This document shows positions 1-7,663 of a DNA stretch of 34,890 nt, one piece after another. The stretch lies in NCBI GenBank assembly GCA_021734405.1, contig JAIPJA010000006.1, forward strand, positions 1 through 34,890, read 5' to 3'. A program made the translations under genes and the position numbers. This DNA is from Minisyncoccota bacterium (lineage in GTDB: Bacteria; Patescibacteriota; Patescibacteriia; Patescibacteriales; UBA12465). How positions within the stretch are numbered: position 1 is the stretch's first letter; each line of letters starts with the position of its first letter. Below the pieces are notes generated by a model. The model had not been told where the DNA came from. It ran no database searches and saw nothing but the letters and a program-made list of their open reading frames with translations.

Positions 1-71
1 AAAATCACCACAATGAAGTAAATCAACCTTCTTTGTTTGATAAATTAACATCTTAAATACAATCATCACTA

Positions 72-86
72 AAACCGACCTGCCGG
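72..86. repeat. GC-rich palindromic element
   Basis: GCCGGC-ATG-GCCGGC is seen here. Each arm is itself a palindrome and the two are separated by 3 bases, in otherwise very AT-rich DNA downstream of the minus-strand lipoprotein gene. It could be a short dispersed repeat or a folded 3' end. It is not needed as a terminator because a better one lies at 100-128. Function is unknown. The first 70 bases of the window show no supportable gene, only a possible C-terminal tail ending at a TAA at 19-21. Confidence 0.4.
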
Positions 87-99
87 CATGGCCGGCTAA

Positions 100-128
100 T
101 AAAAAGCCACCAGTCCTCAGACTGGTGG
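100..128 (-). terminator. Rho-independent terminator of the lipoprotein gene
   Basis: Arms CCACCAGTC (107-115) and GACTGGTGG (120-128) form a perfect 9-bp stem with a 4-base loop. Read on the minus strand, the stem is followed by CTTTTTATT, a classic U-tract. It lies 8 bases beyond the stop codon of the minus-strand gene. Confidence 0.9.
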
Positions 129-135
129 TCGTTTA

Positions 136-1368
136 CTATTTTATGGGTTCTGGTTTTTGTTTTAACACGGACCCTTCCAAAACAAGTTTTCCCGTTTCTT
201 GGGTTAGCACTATTTTGTAGTGAACATGTTTATTAGACTCATCTCCAGCTATGACCTGAACATAACCATTTTCAAATTCTCTGGTATAAGTTTTTTGATT
301 GAATTCAGATATAGATTCTGTTTTAGGTTTACCCCAGTCGTCAGGATTAAGGTAGAAATCTTGCCAAACGTCCTGTTGCTTGTAGGATAAGTAAATCGGT
401 TCATTTACTAGCATAGCCGAAGCAAAAGATAAGTAGTAATGATCTTGGCTGTAAACATTAAAAATAGCTACAGAGTCAATCTCTAAAGCATTAATCATGT
501 TTTGATTATAATTTTCAAAACTATGAGTTAGATACATGTCAGGAAAATTTTCAAACATTTTTCCTTGCGTGTACTTAGGTAAAAAATTTTTACCTTTATT
601 ACCCATAATTATGTAATTAGAATGAGCTTCTAAGATCATTTTTAACCTATTTTCCATACCCTCTTGCCAGTATTTAGCTATTTCTTTTAATCCGTCCACT
701 TGTTTGTCTCCATCAATGTCTACGCCTTGCTTACCGTTTTTAAGGGCTAGCCATTCCACGGTTTCAAAGTTATCCTCAAAGATTCCATCCCAAATAGTAT
801 CTTCTAAAATCCAGTCTAAATGCATTTGAGTGATAAATTCCCAATATTGCATTTCTTTGTCAAAGTAGCTAACAAAAAACTTTTCGCTTTTCGTGCTTAG
901 GTTAAGCATGAGCTGTCGGTCGTCAAAACGGATAATTTCTCCTTTAGCATTTTTAAGCCACCATTTGTTAGTAGCATCTAAGTACCTATAGACTACATGG
1001 GTAAAGGGTCTGTCTAAGTATATACGTAAATACTCTGGAGCAAATATCTCCATAGGATTAAAGTAGCAAAGTATAGTGATATTTGGATTTATCTCCTTTA
1101 TCTTATACAAAGCTTCTTTGTTGTTGAAGATATTTTCATGATCAATAATTGCTAAATCATATTTAGCAATTTCTTCAACTTTATCTTCAGGTATTTGTGG
1201 CCAGAGCCAATAATTGGCATAGCGCACTTTGGGCTGAGACTCAGCTGTGATCACTGTTTGATTTTGGCTAATCACCTCCTGACTTTTACAACTATGAGTA
1301 ATAAAGAGCAGGGAAATAAATAAGAAAATCTGATTTTTCATGGTTATATTATTTTTGTTAATGTTCAT
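136..1368 (-). CDS. Lipoprotein resembling hypothetical glycosyl hydrolase (GHL15-like)
   Basis: Secreted, lipid-anchored protein of 410 residues. The N-terminus is a hydrophobic signal followed by a lipobox ending THSC, giving Cys27, so the mature protein should be anchored outside the cell. The body reads like a TIM-barrel polysaccharide-active protein: an early ANYWLWPQ strand, an acidic turn in IIDHENIF, a DGIFEDNFE segment with clustered acids where a catalytic residue would sit, and aromatic-rich loops. This fits the putative glycosyl hydrolase families of the GHL15 type; the family is recognised by pattern only. The start at 1368 leaves a leader of only about 8 bases from the predicted promoter. 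The internal ATG at 1341 (MKNQIFLF) gives a more standard signal peptide and is a realistic alternative. The gene is monocistronic with its own promoter and terminator. Substrate is unknown. Confidence 0.65.
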   Translation of the reverse strand: MNINKNNITMKNQIFLFISLLFITHSCKSQEVISQNQTVITAESQPKVRYANYWLWPQIPEDKVEEIAKYDLAIIDHENIFNNKEALYKIKEINPNITILCYFNPMEIFAPEYLRIYLDRPFTHVVYRYLDATNKWWLKNAKGEIIRFDDRQLMLNLSTKSEKFFVSYFDKEMQYWEFITQMHLDWILEDTIWDGIFEDNFETVEWLALKNGKQGVDIDGDKQVDGLKEIAKYWQEGMENRLKMILEAHSNYIIMGNKGKNFLPKYTQGKMFENFPDMYLTHSFENYNQNMINALEIDSVAIFNVYSQDHYYLSFASAMLVNEPIYLSYKQQDVWQDFYLNPDDWGKPKTESISEFNQKTYTREFENGYVQVIAGDESNKHVHYKIVLTQETGKLVLEGSVLKQKPEPIK

Positions 1369-1382
1369 TTTATTAATTTTGT

Positions 1383-1411
1383 AGTATAAGCTAAAAAAAG
1401 CAGTAAGTCAA
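1383..1411 (-). promoter_or_regulatory. Sigma-70-type promoter for the lipoprotein gene
   Basis: On the minus strand TTGACT (1411-1406) and TATACT (1388-1383) are separated by exactly 17 bases. The expected start point is only about 8 bases before the ATG at 1368, or about 35 before the alternative ATG at 1341. Confidence 0.75.
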
Positions 1412-1504
1412 CCAGACCATAGGCATAACAAATCTTTTTAAAAAAGTATAGAGAGTTTGAATTAGCTAATTTTAACTTTCTTAAAACTTTTTATACTAGC
1501 TTTC

Positions 1505-1533
1505 TTGTCAAAAAACCTATTATTATATATGAT
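1505..1533 (+). promoter_or_regulatory. Promoter of asnS
   Basis: TTGTCA (1505-1510) and TATGAT (1528-1533) with a 17-base spacer. The leader is about 20 bases and has no SD-like purine run before ATG 1561. Confidence 0.7.
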
Positions 1534-1560
1534 TACTATATAATTATTAATAAAAACTCT

Positions 1561-2955
1561 ATGGATTATCAAGAGATCAAGAGTCTTTATCGTGATACAG
1601 ATAAGTATCTTGGTAAAGAATTACGCCTTAGAGCCTGGGTGAAAACCGTGAGGAGTTCTAAGGAGTTTGGCTTTATGGAAGTAAATGACGGCACTTTTTT
1701 TAAAGGGCTGCAAGTGGTTTTTAATAATAATTTGCCCAATTTTGAAATAATAGAAAAATTAAATATTGGCTCTTCTGTAGAAATTTCTGGAATTTTAGTA
1801 GAGTCACCTGCCACTGGACAAGCTTTCGAATTACAGGCAGATACGGTAGAAGTAATTCAAGAAGCTAAAGAAGATTATTCTTTACAGAAAAAAAGACATA
1901 GTTTTGAGTTTTTGCGTACTATTTCGCATTTACGTTCTCGTAGTAATACCTTTTCCGCTGTTTTTAGGCTAAGGTCAGTCTTAAGTCAGGCTATTCATGA
2001 ATTCTTTAAAAACGAAGGTTTTGTTTACGTCCATACCCCCATCATCTCTACTAGCGACGCTGAGGGAGCTGGAGAAATGTTTAATATTAATACCTTTGAT
2101 TTAAGTAAAGACTTGCCTAAAACCAAAACAGGGGAATTGGACTATAGTCAAGATTTTTTTGGCAAGAAAGCGGGCTTAACTGTTAGCGGGCAATTAGAAG
2201 CAGAAGCTTTAATTTTTGGTTTAAATAAAGTATATACTTTTGGTCCTACTTTTAGAGCTGAGAATTCAAATACTACTAGACATGCTTCTGAGTTTTGGAT
2301 GATTGAACCAGAAATGGCTTTTGCCGATTTAAATACAGACATGGCTGTAGCAGAGAAGATGATTAAATATCTTATTACTTATGTATTAAAAGAATTGCCT
2401 GAAGAAATGGAGTTTTTTAATAAGTTTATTGACAATGGTGTAAAAGATCGTTTAGAAAATATAGTTAAGGCTGACTTTGCTAAAATTACTTATACTGAAG
2501 CTATAGACAAGTTAAAAGCTAGTGGTAAGAAGTTTAATTACCCAGTAGAGTGGGGAATTGACTTGCAAACTGAACATGAAAGATATATTACCGAGGAAAT
2601 CTTTAAAAAGCCAGTATTTGTAATTGATTATCCTAAAAAAATTAAGGCTTTTTACATGAGAGAGAATGATGATAAAAAAACTGTGGCAGCTATGGATTTG
2701 TTAGTACCTGGCATTGGTGAAATTATTGGTGGCAGTCAAAGAGAAGAGCGTTATGAAGTTTTGCTTGAGAGAATTAAGGAAATTGGGCTTAATGAAGAAG
2801 ATTATTGGTGGTATTTAGATTTAAGAAAATATGGCTCAGTTAAACATGCTGGTTTTGGCTTAGGTTTTGAAAGATTGATTATGTATCTTTCAGGCATGCA
2901 AAACATTAGAGATGTTATCCCGTTTCCGCGTACACCTAAAAATGCAGAGTTTTAA
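1561..2955 (+). CDS. asnS: Asparagine--tRNA ligase
   Basis: Charges tRNA-Asn with asparagine in the cytoplasm. The 464-residue length matches the family. Residues about 15-100 form the OB-fold anticodon-binding domain (LRAWVKTVR, then FKGLQVVF). The class II catalytic core follows. Motif 2 is seen as [15 protein letters not shown] (from about residue 231) and motif 3 as GFGLGFERL (431-439), ending with the typical [11 protein letters not shown] tail. The tail and the Asn-type GEMF loop distinguish it from aspartyl- and lysyl-tRNA synthetases. It stands alone, with its own promoter and a strong terminator. No SD precedes the ATG, as for most genes in this window. Confidence 0.96.
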   Translation: MDYQEIKSLYRDTDKYLGKELRLRAWVKTVRSSKEFGFMEVNDGTFFKGLQVVFNNNLPNFEIIEKLNIGSSVEISGILVESPATGQAFELQADTVEVIQEAKEDYSLQKKRHSFEFLRTISHLRSRSNTFSAVFRLRSVLSQAIHEFFKNEGFVYVHTPIISTSDAEGAGEMFNINTFDLSKDLPKTKTGELDYSQDFFGKKAGLTVSGQLEAEALIFGLNKVYTFGPTFRAENSNTTRHASEFWMIEPEMAFADLNTDMAVAEKMIKYLITYVLKELPEEMEFFNKFIDNGVKDRLENIVKADFAKITYTEAIDKLKASGKKFNYPVEWGIDLQTEHERYITEEIFKKPVFVIDYPKKIKAFYMRENDDKKTVAAMDLLVPGIGEIIGGSQREERYEVLLERIKEIGLNEEDYWWYLDLRKYGSVKHAGFGLGFERLIMYLSGMQNIRDVIPFPRTPKNAEF

Positions 2956-2986
2956 TTTTATATAAAACTACAGGAATCCCAAAAAG

Positions 2987-3014
2987 CAGGTAGCCATTTA
3001 GCTATCTGTTTTTT
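2987..3014 (+). terminator. Terminator after asnS
   Basis: CAGGTAGC (2987-2994) pairs with GCTATCTG (3001-3008), with one G-U, over a 6-base loop. TTTTTT follows. Confidence 0.9.
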
Positions 3015-3054
3015 GTTTTTTCTTTATTTCGCTAGTTTATGCTAATATAAGTAT

Positions 3055-3828
3055 ATGTTAAAGATTAGCAGAATAAAATTCATAAAAAGTTGTGTAAACT
3101 TAATTTTAATTTTGGCTTTTCTGCTCGTCTCCTTTAATTTTACTCAAGCCTCTTCTGATGATTTTGACAGTGATGGTGTAAACAACCTTGATGAAGAAAC
3201 TGTTTATTACACTGACCCTTATAAAGCTGATACTGATGGTGATGGCTATAGTGACTGGCAGGAGTTAAATAGTGGTTTTTCTCCTCATAATCCTGTAGCT
3301 ATTAGCTTAAAAGACAATGATCAAGATAGTGATGGTTTAAGTGATTTTTGGGAATTGCGTTTTAAAACTAATTTATTAAACCCTGATACTGATACTGATG
3401 GTTATTTAGATGGTGAAGAAATAAATAGCGGTTATGATCCTTTAAGCTCAGAAACAGCGCCTTTAGAAAAAAGAATTGAAATAGATACTAAAAACCAAGA
3501 ACTTAGTTATTTTTTAAAAGGGGTGAGACTTAATACTTTTTCTATATCTTCTGGTAAAAATAATAGTACTCCTAAAGGAGTTTATCATGTGATTAATAAA
3601 ATAGATAAGGCTTGGTCAGCTTCTTATGGCTTGTGGATGCCTTATTGGCTAGGACTAGGCACTGGACGTTTTGGCATTCATGAGCTTCCAGTTTGGCCCA
3701 GTGGTTACAGGGAAGGTGAAGATCATTTAGGTACTCCAGTTTCGCATGGCTGTATTCGCTTAGGTATTGGTTCAGCTGAAACTTTATATGACTGGTCTCG
3801 AGTTGGGACTAAAGTAGTAATTTATTAA
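3055..3828 (+). CDS. L,D-transpeptidase (YkuD) with thrombospondin type 3-like calcium repeats
   Basis: Cell-envelope enzyme expected to form 3-3 peptidoglycan cross-links or attach proteins to peptidoglycan. It has 257 residues. Residues about 1-32 are a signal peptide or signal anchor ending near TQASS. Residues about 36-130 hold four Asp-rich loops (DSDGVNNLDEE, DTDGDGYSDWQEL, DQDSDGLSDFWEL, DTDTDGYLDGEEI), the pattern of TSP3 or dockerin-like Ca2+-binding repeats. Residues about 140-257 form the YkuD domain with the catalytic SHGCIRLG motif; the nucleophile is Cys233 and the paired His is His231. The tspO-like gene follows after 16 bases, so the two are probably cotranscribed. A TAATAT hexamer ends 6 bases before the ATG, so the transcript may be leaderless. 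The catalytic domain call is secure; the role of calcium is inferred. Confidence 0.93.
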   Translation: MLKISRIKFIKSCVNLILILAFLLVSFNFTQASSDDFDSDGVNNLDEETVYYTDPYKADTDGDGYSDWQELNSGFSPHNPVAISLKDNDQDSDGLSDFWELRFKTNLLNPDTDTDGYLDGEEINSGYDPLSSETAPLEKRIEIDTKNQELSYFLKGVRLNTFSISSGKNNSTPKGVYHVINKIDKAWSASYGLWMPYWLGLGTGRFGIHELPVWPSGYREGEDHLGTPVSHGCIRLGIGSAETLYDWSRVGTKVVIY

Positions 3829-3844
3829 ATTAATTTTTATATTT

Positions 3845-4318
3845 ATGTCTAAAAAAGCTTTAACTTTAATATTTTCTCTTCTAGGCTCTTTAGCGGCTGG
3901 AGCTTTAGGAGGCTTATTTACTGCCTCCAGTGTTTCTTCTTGGTATTTAGAACTAAATAAACCATTTTTTAATCCACCTAGCTGGTTGTTTTCTCCAGTT
4001 TGGACTCTTTTGTATTTACTTATAGGTGTGTCTTTGTTTTTAGCTTTAAATAGAGCTAAAAGTATTATTGTCAAACAAAACCTGGTACTTTTGTTTTGTG
4101 TTCAATGGGTTTTAAATGTTTTTTGGACTTTCTTGTTTTTTTATTTACGTTCACCTTTTTTAGGACTTTTAGAAATTATTATTTTAATTTTAGTTATAAT
4201 TTTAAATATTACCTATTTTTATAAGCAAAGAAAATTATCAGCCTATCTTTTAATTCCTTATTTACTTTGGGTGATTTTTGCTGCTAATTTAAATTTAGCT
4301 ATTTGGCGACTTAATTAA
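3845..4318 (+). CDS. tspO: TspO/MBR family membrane protein
   Basis: Integral membrane protein of 157 residues with five predicted hydrophobic helices, the usual architecture and length of TspO (tryptophan-rich sensory protein/translocator protein). The diagnostic segment WYLELNKPFFNPPSWLFSPVW is nearly intact, including the conserved Pro and Trp residues of the helix 1-2 loop; WVLNVFWTFLFF matches the helix 3-4 region. Family members bind porphyrins and other hydrophobic ligands and are linked to stress or tetrapyrrole handling. The ligand here is unknown. It follows the transpeptidase by 16 bases without an SD. Its stop codon overlaps the convergent minus-strand stop codon at 4315-4318 by four bases, and no terminator separates them. 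Confidence 0.92.
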   Translation: MSKKALTLIFSLLGSLAAGALGGLFTASSVSSWYLELNKPFFNPPSWLFSPVWTLLYLLIGVSLFLALNRAKSIIVKQNLVLLFCVQWVLNVFWTFLFFYLRSPFLGLLEIIILILVIILNITYFYKQRKLSAYLLIPYLLWVIFAANLNLAIWRLN

Positions 4319-5226
4319 ACTTTAAAATAGTTCAGAATAGTTTTAACAGTTTCTTGTTTTTTCTGAGCTATTTTTATTTGCTCAGACTGTGAGTTTATCG
4401 CTTTATTTAAATAAAGATTATTTTTAAAAACTGAATTTGCTCGCAGAAGTATCTGACAGTTTTTGTTTTCTTGTTTTAGCCTTTTAATTATTTCCGTTTG
4501 AGTTAAATATAGTTGTATTTTTAATTCCTTTATACTTTTTATTTCTTTTGAGCTTGTTTCTAGGCAGAAATGAATAGCTAAATTTAAGCTCCTGTTAGAG
4601 AAATCAACTTCTAAATCATGAAGATCATCTTGTATTTGTCTGACAAGTAGTAAACTGGAAAATAAAGCTATAATTTCATTGATTTCTTCCTCTCTGGAAC
4701 TAGACTGATATTTTAAAAGTAAGTATATAGCTGGCAGGCAATGGGCTAAAGATTTGTAGCGACTGGAATTTAAATGATCAGATAGAGCTGGTATTTTAGG
4801 GGAGTGAAATTCTTTTATTTTTTGGCAATTTTCTATTTCCCAATAATTAGCAGTTTCCATTTTTAAGATAACTTTTTCTAAAATATTTTGCCAAGTTAAA
4901 GATAAATTTACTGAGTAATAATTTTTTAGTGATTGAGAGAGTAAAAAATTAGCTAAAGGCAAGTGGTGTATTTGCTGGTTGTCTAAAACTTGATCATACA
5001 GAGTATAGGCTAGCCAAATGTAGATGTTGCCTAAGCTTAAATATAGGTTTTCTTGTAAATTTAAAATTTGCTTATCATCTAAAAGCCAGGCTTGTAGGGA
5101 TATCTCTTGCCATAAACTTGAGCTCTTTATTTTCTCTAATTTTAAATTAATGGTATTTTGCCAGTCTTTATTTAAAGCAGAGAAGTTAAGAGACTGATTA
5201 ATTGTTTGCAGTATTTTTTCTTTCAT
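4315..5226 (-). CDS. All-helical protein with class I isoprenoid-synthase-like motifs
   Basis: A 303-residue protein, almost entirely alpha-helical by composition, with no signal peptide or clear TM helix. Two acidic clusters lie at the spacing of trans-isoprenyl synthase-fold enzymes: YDQVLDN (Asp78, Asp82) in one helix, and RQIQDDLHDLEVD (Asp200, Asp201, Asp204) in another, with the Q-x-x-D-D-x-x-D form of the second Mg-diphosphate motif. This suggests the class 1 isoprenoid biosynthesis fold. The first motif is weaker than DDxxD, so it may be a degenerate or regulatory homolog. The start codon lies 29 bases inside the end of the upstream histidine kinase gene, so translation is probably coupled. 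Product and substrate are unknown. Confidence 0.55.
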   Translation of the reverse strand: MKEKILQTINQSLNFSALNKDWQNTINLKLEKIKSSSLWQEISLQAWLLDDKQILNLQENLYLSLGNIYIWLAYTLYDQVLDNQQIHHLPLANFLLSQSLKNYYSVNLSLTWQNILEKVILKMETANYWEIENCQKIKEFHSPKIPALSDHLNSSRYKSLAHCLPAIYLLLKYQSSSREEEINEIIALFSSLLLVRQIQDDLHDLEVDFSNRSLNLAIHFCLETSSKEIKSIKELKIQLYLTQTEIIKRLKQENKNCQILLRANSVFKNNLYLNKAINSQSEQIKIAQKKQETVKTILNYFKV

Positions 5227-6607
5227 TTTCTAGGGAGGTGCTTAGAGGTATGAGCACTTCAGCCACACTACCTTTAGACCATTTACTTTTTATTTTTAAG
5301 CTACCTTTGAAATGATGTTTAATTATATGTAGTGAGCTATAAAGGCCAATACCCATGCCTTTGCCTGCAGAAGTTTTGGTGGTAAAAAAAGGCTCAAAAA
5401 TTTTTTTAAGATTTTTAGTTTTTATACCCTGACCATTATCTTTTACTTCTATTTTTAAAAGATTAGGTTTTAATTTGGTAGTTATAGAAATAGTTTTTTT
5501 CTTGTTTTCAAGGTTGTCATAAGAGTCAATAGCGTTGGAGATAAGATTTAAAATAACTTGGTTAAATTTAAGCCGGGAACCTTTTAAATAACAAGTATTT
5601 CTATCAGGTGAAAAACTACTCTCTACCTGTAATTTTCTAGCTTTATAGTCTAATATTTTTAAACAATCTCTAATTTCTTCGTTAATGTTAAAGATTTCTT
5701 CAGTATCTTGTCTTTGAATTTGTTTTTTTATACTAAAAATAAAGCTATTCATCTTATTAGCTGCTAGTAGTGCTTGTTTTAGACAGTCTTGGCTTTTGTT
5801 CAAAGTACTAGCTGAAACTTGTTCTAAGTTTAAAGAAACCGCGGTTAAAGGGTTAGCCAGATCATGAAACATGCCGGCTGATAAGCGACCAAATTCAGCC
5901 ATTTGGTAAAGTGAAGTCATTTTTTCAGTTTGCATTAATTTTATTTGCTTGGTTCGCTCAATAACCATTTTTTCTAAATTATCTTTTTGGTGTTTTAAAG
6001 CTTTTTCTGATTTTCTGGCTCTTTGCAAAGACCGACTAATTTCACTATTATATAGCCAAATTAAAACAGCCATAACTAAAAAGGTTATGCTAGCTACAAT
6101 GGCATCATCAAGCCGAGGTTGATATTGGCTGGTCCAGTATAAGTCAGGTTTTATAGTTCCAATTTTTTGTAAATAAGTTAGGGAAATAAGTAGTAGGGAA
6201 ATTAGGGAGCTGATAATAAAAGTCCAGCGACTACTTAAAAGAATACCACTCATAACCACTGCTAAAGCGTAGAGTAATAGAGTTTGTGGTAGGTCAGCTC
6301 CCCATTTTAGAGAAAAATAAGCCGTGGGCAAAAGATAAGTAAAGATTATTATTAGAGAAGCTGTTTTTAAATGTTTTCTATCAGCTAAAAACCAAATAAA
6401 AGCAAAAAGCAGGCTTATGAAAAAACTCATAATAGGGGAGAGGGCAGAGTAGTTAGCGCTTAAAAAGTAATTAATTAAATTTATAACAACAGCTATAAAA
6501 GATAGACAAAAAGAAACAAGAGCAATAATTTTTATAATCATTTCTCGTCTTTTATTATCCTCTCCCTTAGATTTTAGACTTAAATAAGCTTTAAAAGTTT
6601 TCAACAT
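5198..6607 (-). CDS. Membrane sensor histidine kinase
   Basis: Sensor kinase of a two-component system, 469 residues. Six hydrophobic segments lie roughly at residues 25-50, 56-74, 82-100, 108-124, 128-147 and 169-187, with short loops. It therefore probably senses something in or near the membrane rather than through a large external domain. A coiled coil (about 190-235) leads to the phospho-acceptor box GMFHDLANPLTAV, His248. The ATP-binding domain shows the N box (NAIDSYDN), DNGQGI and GKGMGIGLYSS. The H-D-L-x-N-P form resembles NtrB/HisKA-like kinases. The response regulator lies upstream in the same direction, separated by 205 bases that hold a possible small ORF. The downstream isoprenoid-synthase-like gene overlaps it by 29 bases. 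Confidence 0.92.
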   Translation of the reverse strand: MLKTFKAYLSLKSKGEDNKRREMIIKIIALVSFCLSFIAVVINLINYFLSANYSALSPIMSFFISLLFAFIWFLADRKHLKTASLIIIFTYLLPTAYFSLKWGADLPQTLLLYALAVVMSGILLSSRWTFIISSLISLLLISLTYLQKIGTIKPDLYWTSQYQPRLDDAIVASITFLVMAVLIWLYNSEISRSLQRARKSEKALKHQKDNLEKMVIERTKQIKLMQTEKMTSLYQMAEFGRLSAGMFHDLANPLTAVSLNLEQVSASTLNKSQDCLKQALLAANKMNSFIFSIKKQIQRQDTEEIFNINEEIRDCLKILDYKARKLQVESSFSPDRNTCYLKGSRLKFNQVILNLISNAIDSYDNLENKKKTISITTKLKPNLLKIEVKDNGQGIKTKNLKKIFEPFFTTKTSAGKGMGIGLYSSLHIIKHHFKGSLKIKSKWSKGSVAEVLIPLSTSLENERKNTANN

Positions 6608-6613
6608 TTTATT

Positions 6614-6727
6614 TTAGCTTCCCCAGGGTAAGGATAGGTCGCTTGTTTCCATAACCTGTAACATTAAACTTAAAAGAGTTAAAGGCAGGCTTTGATAAAA
6701 CAATTTTTTTAAAAATTTTTCCAACAT
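6614..6727 (-). CDS. Possible 37-residue amphipathic/hydrophobic peptide
   Basis: A short frame below the ORF-track cutoff begins MLEKFLKKLFYQSLPLTLL and ends 6 bases before the histidine kinase ATG. It fills the otherwise empty gap between response regulator and kinase. The ATG sits in the TTATG context common to most genes in this window. The peptide has a basic N-terminus followed by a leucine-rich stretch, as expected for a small membrane-associated protein. No SD is visible. It could be a kinase-modulating peptide or simply chance. The support is its position, spacing and composition only. Confidence 0.35.
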   Translation of the reverse strand: MLEKFLKKLFYQSLPLTLLSLMLQVMETSDLSLPWGS

Positions 6728-6769
6728 AAGTTTATTATTAATTAATCCCTGTTATTTTAACAATAATAA

Positions 6770-6787
6770 GTTAAAGAAAAGTTAAAG
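6770..6787 (-). promoter_or_regulatory. Direct repeat with 11-bp period, possible response-regulator site
   Basis: GTTAAAG occurs at 6770-6776 and 6781-6787, a period of 11 bases, which is the spacing typical of OmpR/PhoB-family half-sites. Read on the minus strand it is CTTTAAC twice. It lies between the response regulator stop and the kinase gene. A further GTTAAAG lies upstream of the response regulator at 7530-7536. Possible autoregulation is inferred. Confidence 0.3.
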
Positions 6788-6812
6788 ATGAGCTGTTTAT
6801 TAATATCGAACT

Positions 6813-7484
6813 TTATTCAATTAAATACCCTTTATTTTTTATAGTTTTAATTAAATTTTCAGCTTTAAAAGGTTTGAGCTTTTTTCTTAAGTTAGAGATA
6901 TGTACATCAATGCTGTTAGTAAACAAATTAGCATTAATATCCCAAATTTTTTCTAAAATTTCTTGACGACTTAAAATTTTTCCTTGATTGTTGATTAAAA
7001 AAATTAAGAGTTCCAGCTCTTTAGCGGAAAGATCTAATTTTTTATTTTTGTATTTAACAGTAAAATTCTCTTGATTAATTTCAAAGCCCTTATGTTTTAA
7101 AAGTTGCTTATTTTCTAGTTTATAAGAAGATCTACGACTAAGCGCTTTAATAGTTGCCCATAGTTCTTCCAGGCTAAAAGGTTTGTTTAAATAATAATCA
7201 GCTCCACTGTTTAAAAGTTTTACTCTATTAGGCGCTTGATTCATTACGCTCATAGCTATAATAGCTAAAGAATTATTATTATCTCTTAAAGTTTCAATAA
7301 TTTCTTCTCCGCTTATCTCAGGCATAGCATAATCTACAAGCAGAAAGTCGTAATTTTGAGTTTCTGCTAGCTTTAAACCTTTTTTAGCTTGAGACTCGTA
7401 ATCTAAAACAGCGCCTTTAGACTGCAGAAAGCGTTTTAAAGCTAAACCTAAATTATTATCATCATCTATAATTAATATTTTCAT
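6813..7484 (-). CDS. OmpR/PhoB-family response regulator
   Basis: Transcription regulator of 223 residues, the standard length. The receiver domain (about 1-115) has the acidic pocket DDD (7-9), phospho-acceptor Asp51 in LLVDYAMPE, the switch Ser79 and the conserved Lys101 in NKPF. The C-terminal winged helix (about 125-223) shows LSAKELELLIFL, RQEILEKIW, the recognition helix region SIDVHISNLRKKL and the wing KTIKNKGYL. The phosphodonor is most likely the histidine kinase encoded downstream on the same strand. It is divergent from the PBP2 gene; the 179-base region between them would hold both promoters. No distinct -35/-10 pair was found for this gene, only TATAGT preceded by TTAACT at a reasonable distance. 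Confidence 0.93.
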   Translation of the reverse strand: MKILIIDDDNNLGLALKRFLQSKGAVLDYESQAKKGLKLAETQNYDFLLVDYAMPEISGEEIIETLRDNNNSLAIIAMSVMNQAPNRVKLLNSGADYYLNKPFSLEELWATIKALSRRSSYKLENKQLLKHKGFEINQENFTVKYKNKKLDLSAKELELLIFLINNQGKILSRQEILEKIWDINANLFTNSIDVHISNLRKKLKPFKAENLIKTIKNKGYLIE

Positions 7485-7627
7485 ACTTTAATTTTAACTT
7501 AAAAACTATAATTTTAAAAGAAAAATTGAGTTAAAGTTTGTAGTTTAATAACTATTTGTAAAATTTTAATATTCCGTATATTTGGTTAGTTAGTTGGTCT
7601 ATTAGGAGTTTTTTTATTTGCTTTTTT

Positions 7628-7656
7628 GTGTCAATAATTTAGAATAGAGGTATAAT
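7628..7656 (+). promoter_or_regulatory. Promoter of the PBP2 gene, near-leaderless
   Basis: GTGTCA (7628-7633) and TATAAT (7651-7656) are 17 bases apart. The ATG at 7664 begins 8 bases after the -10 box, so transcription should start at or within one or two bases of the start codon. Confidence 0.65.
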
Positions 7657-7663
7657 AGTTTTT

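Noticed and set aside
1-21. Possible C-terminal end of an upstream gene (KITTMK, stop at 19-21)
   Set aside because: Only six codons are visible, so nothing supports it as a real coding end.
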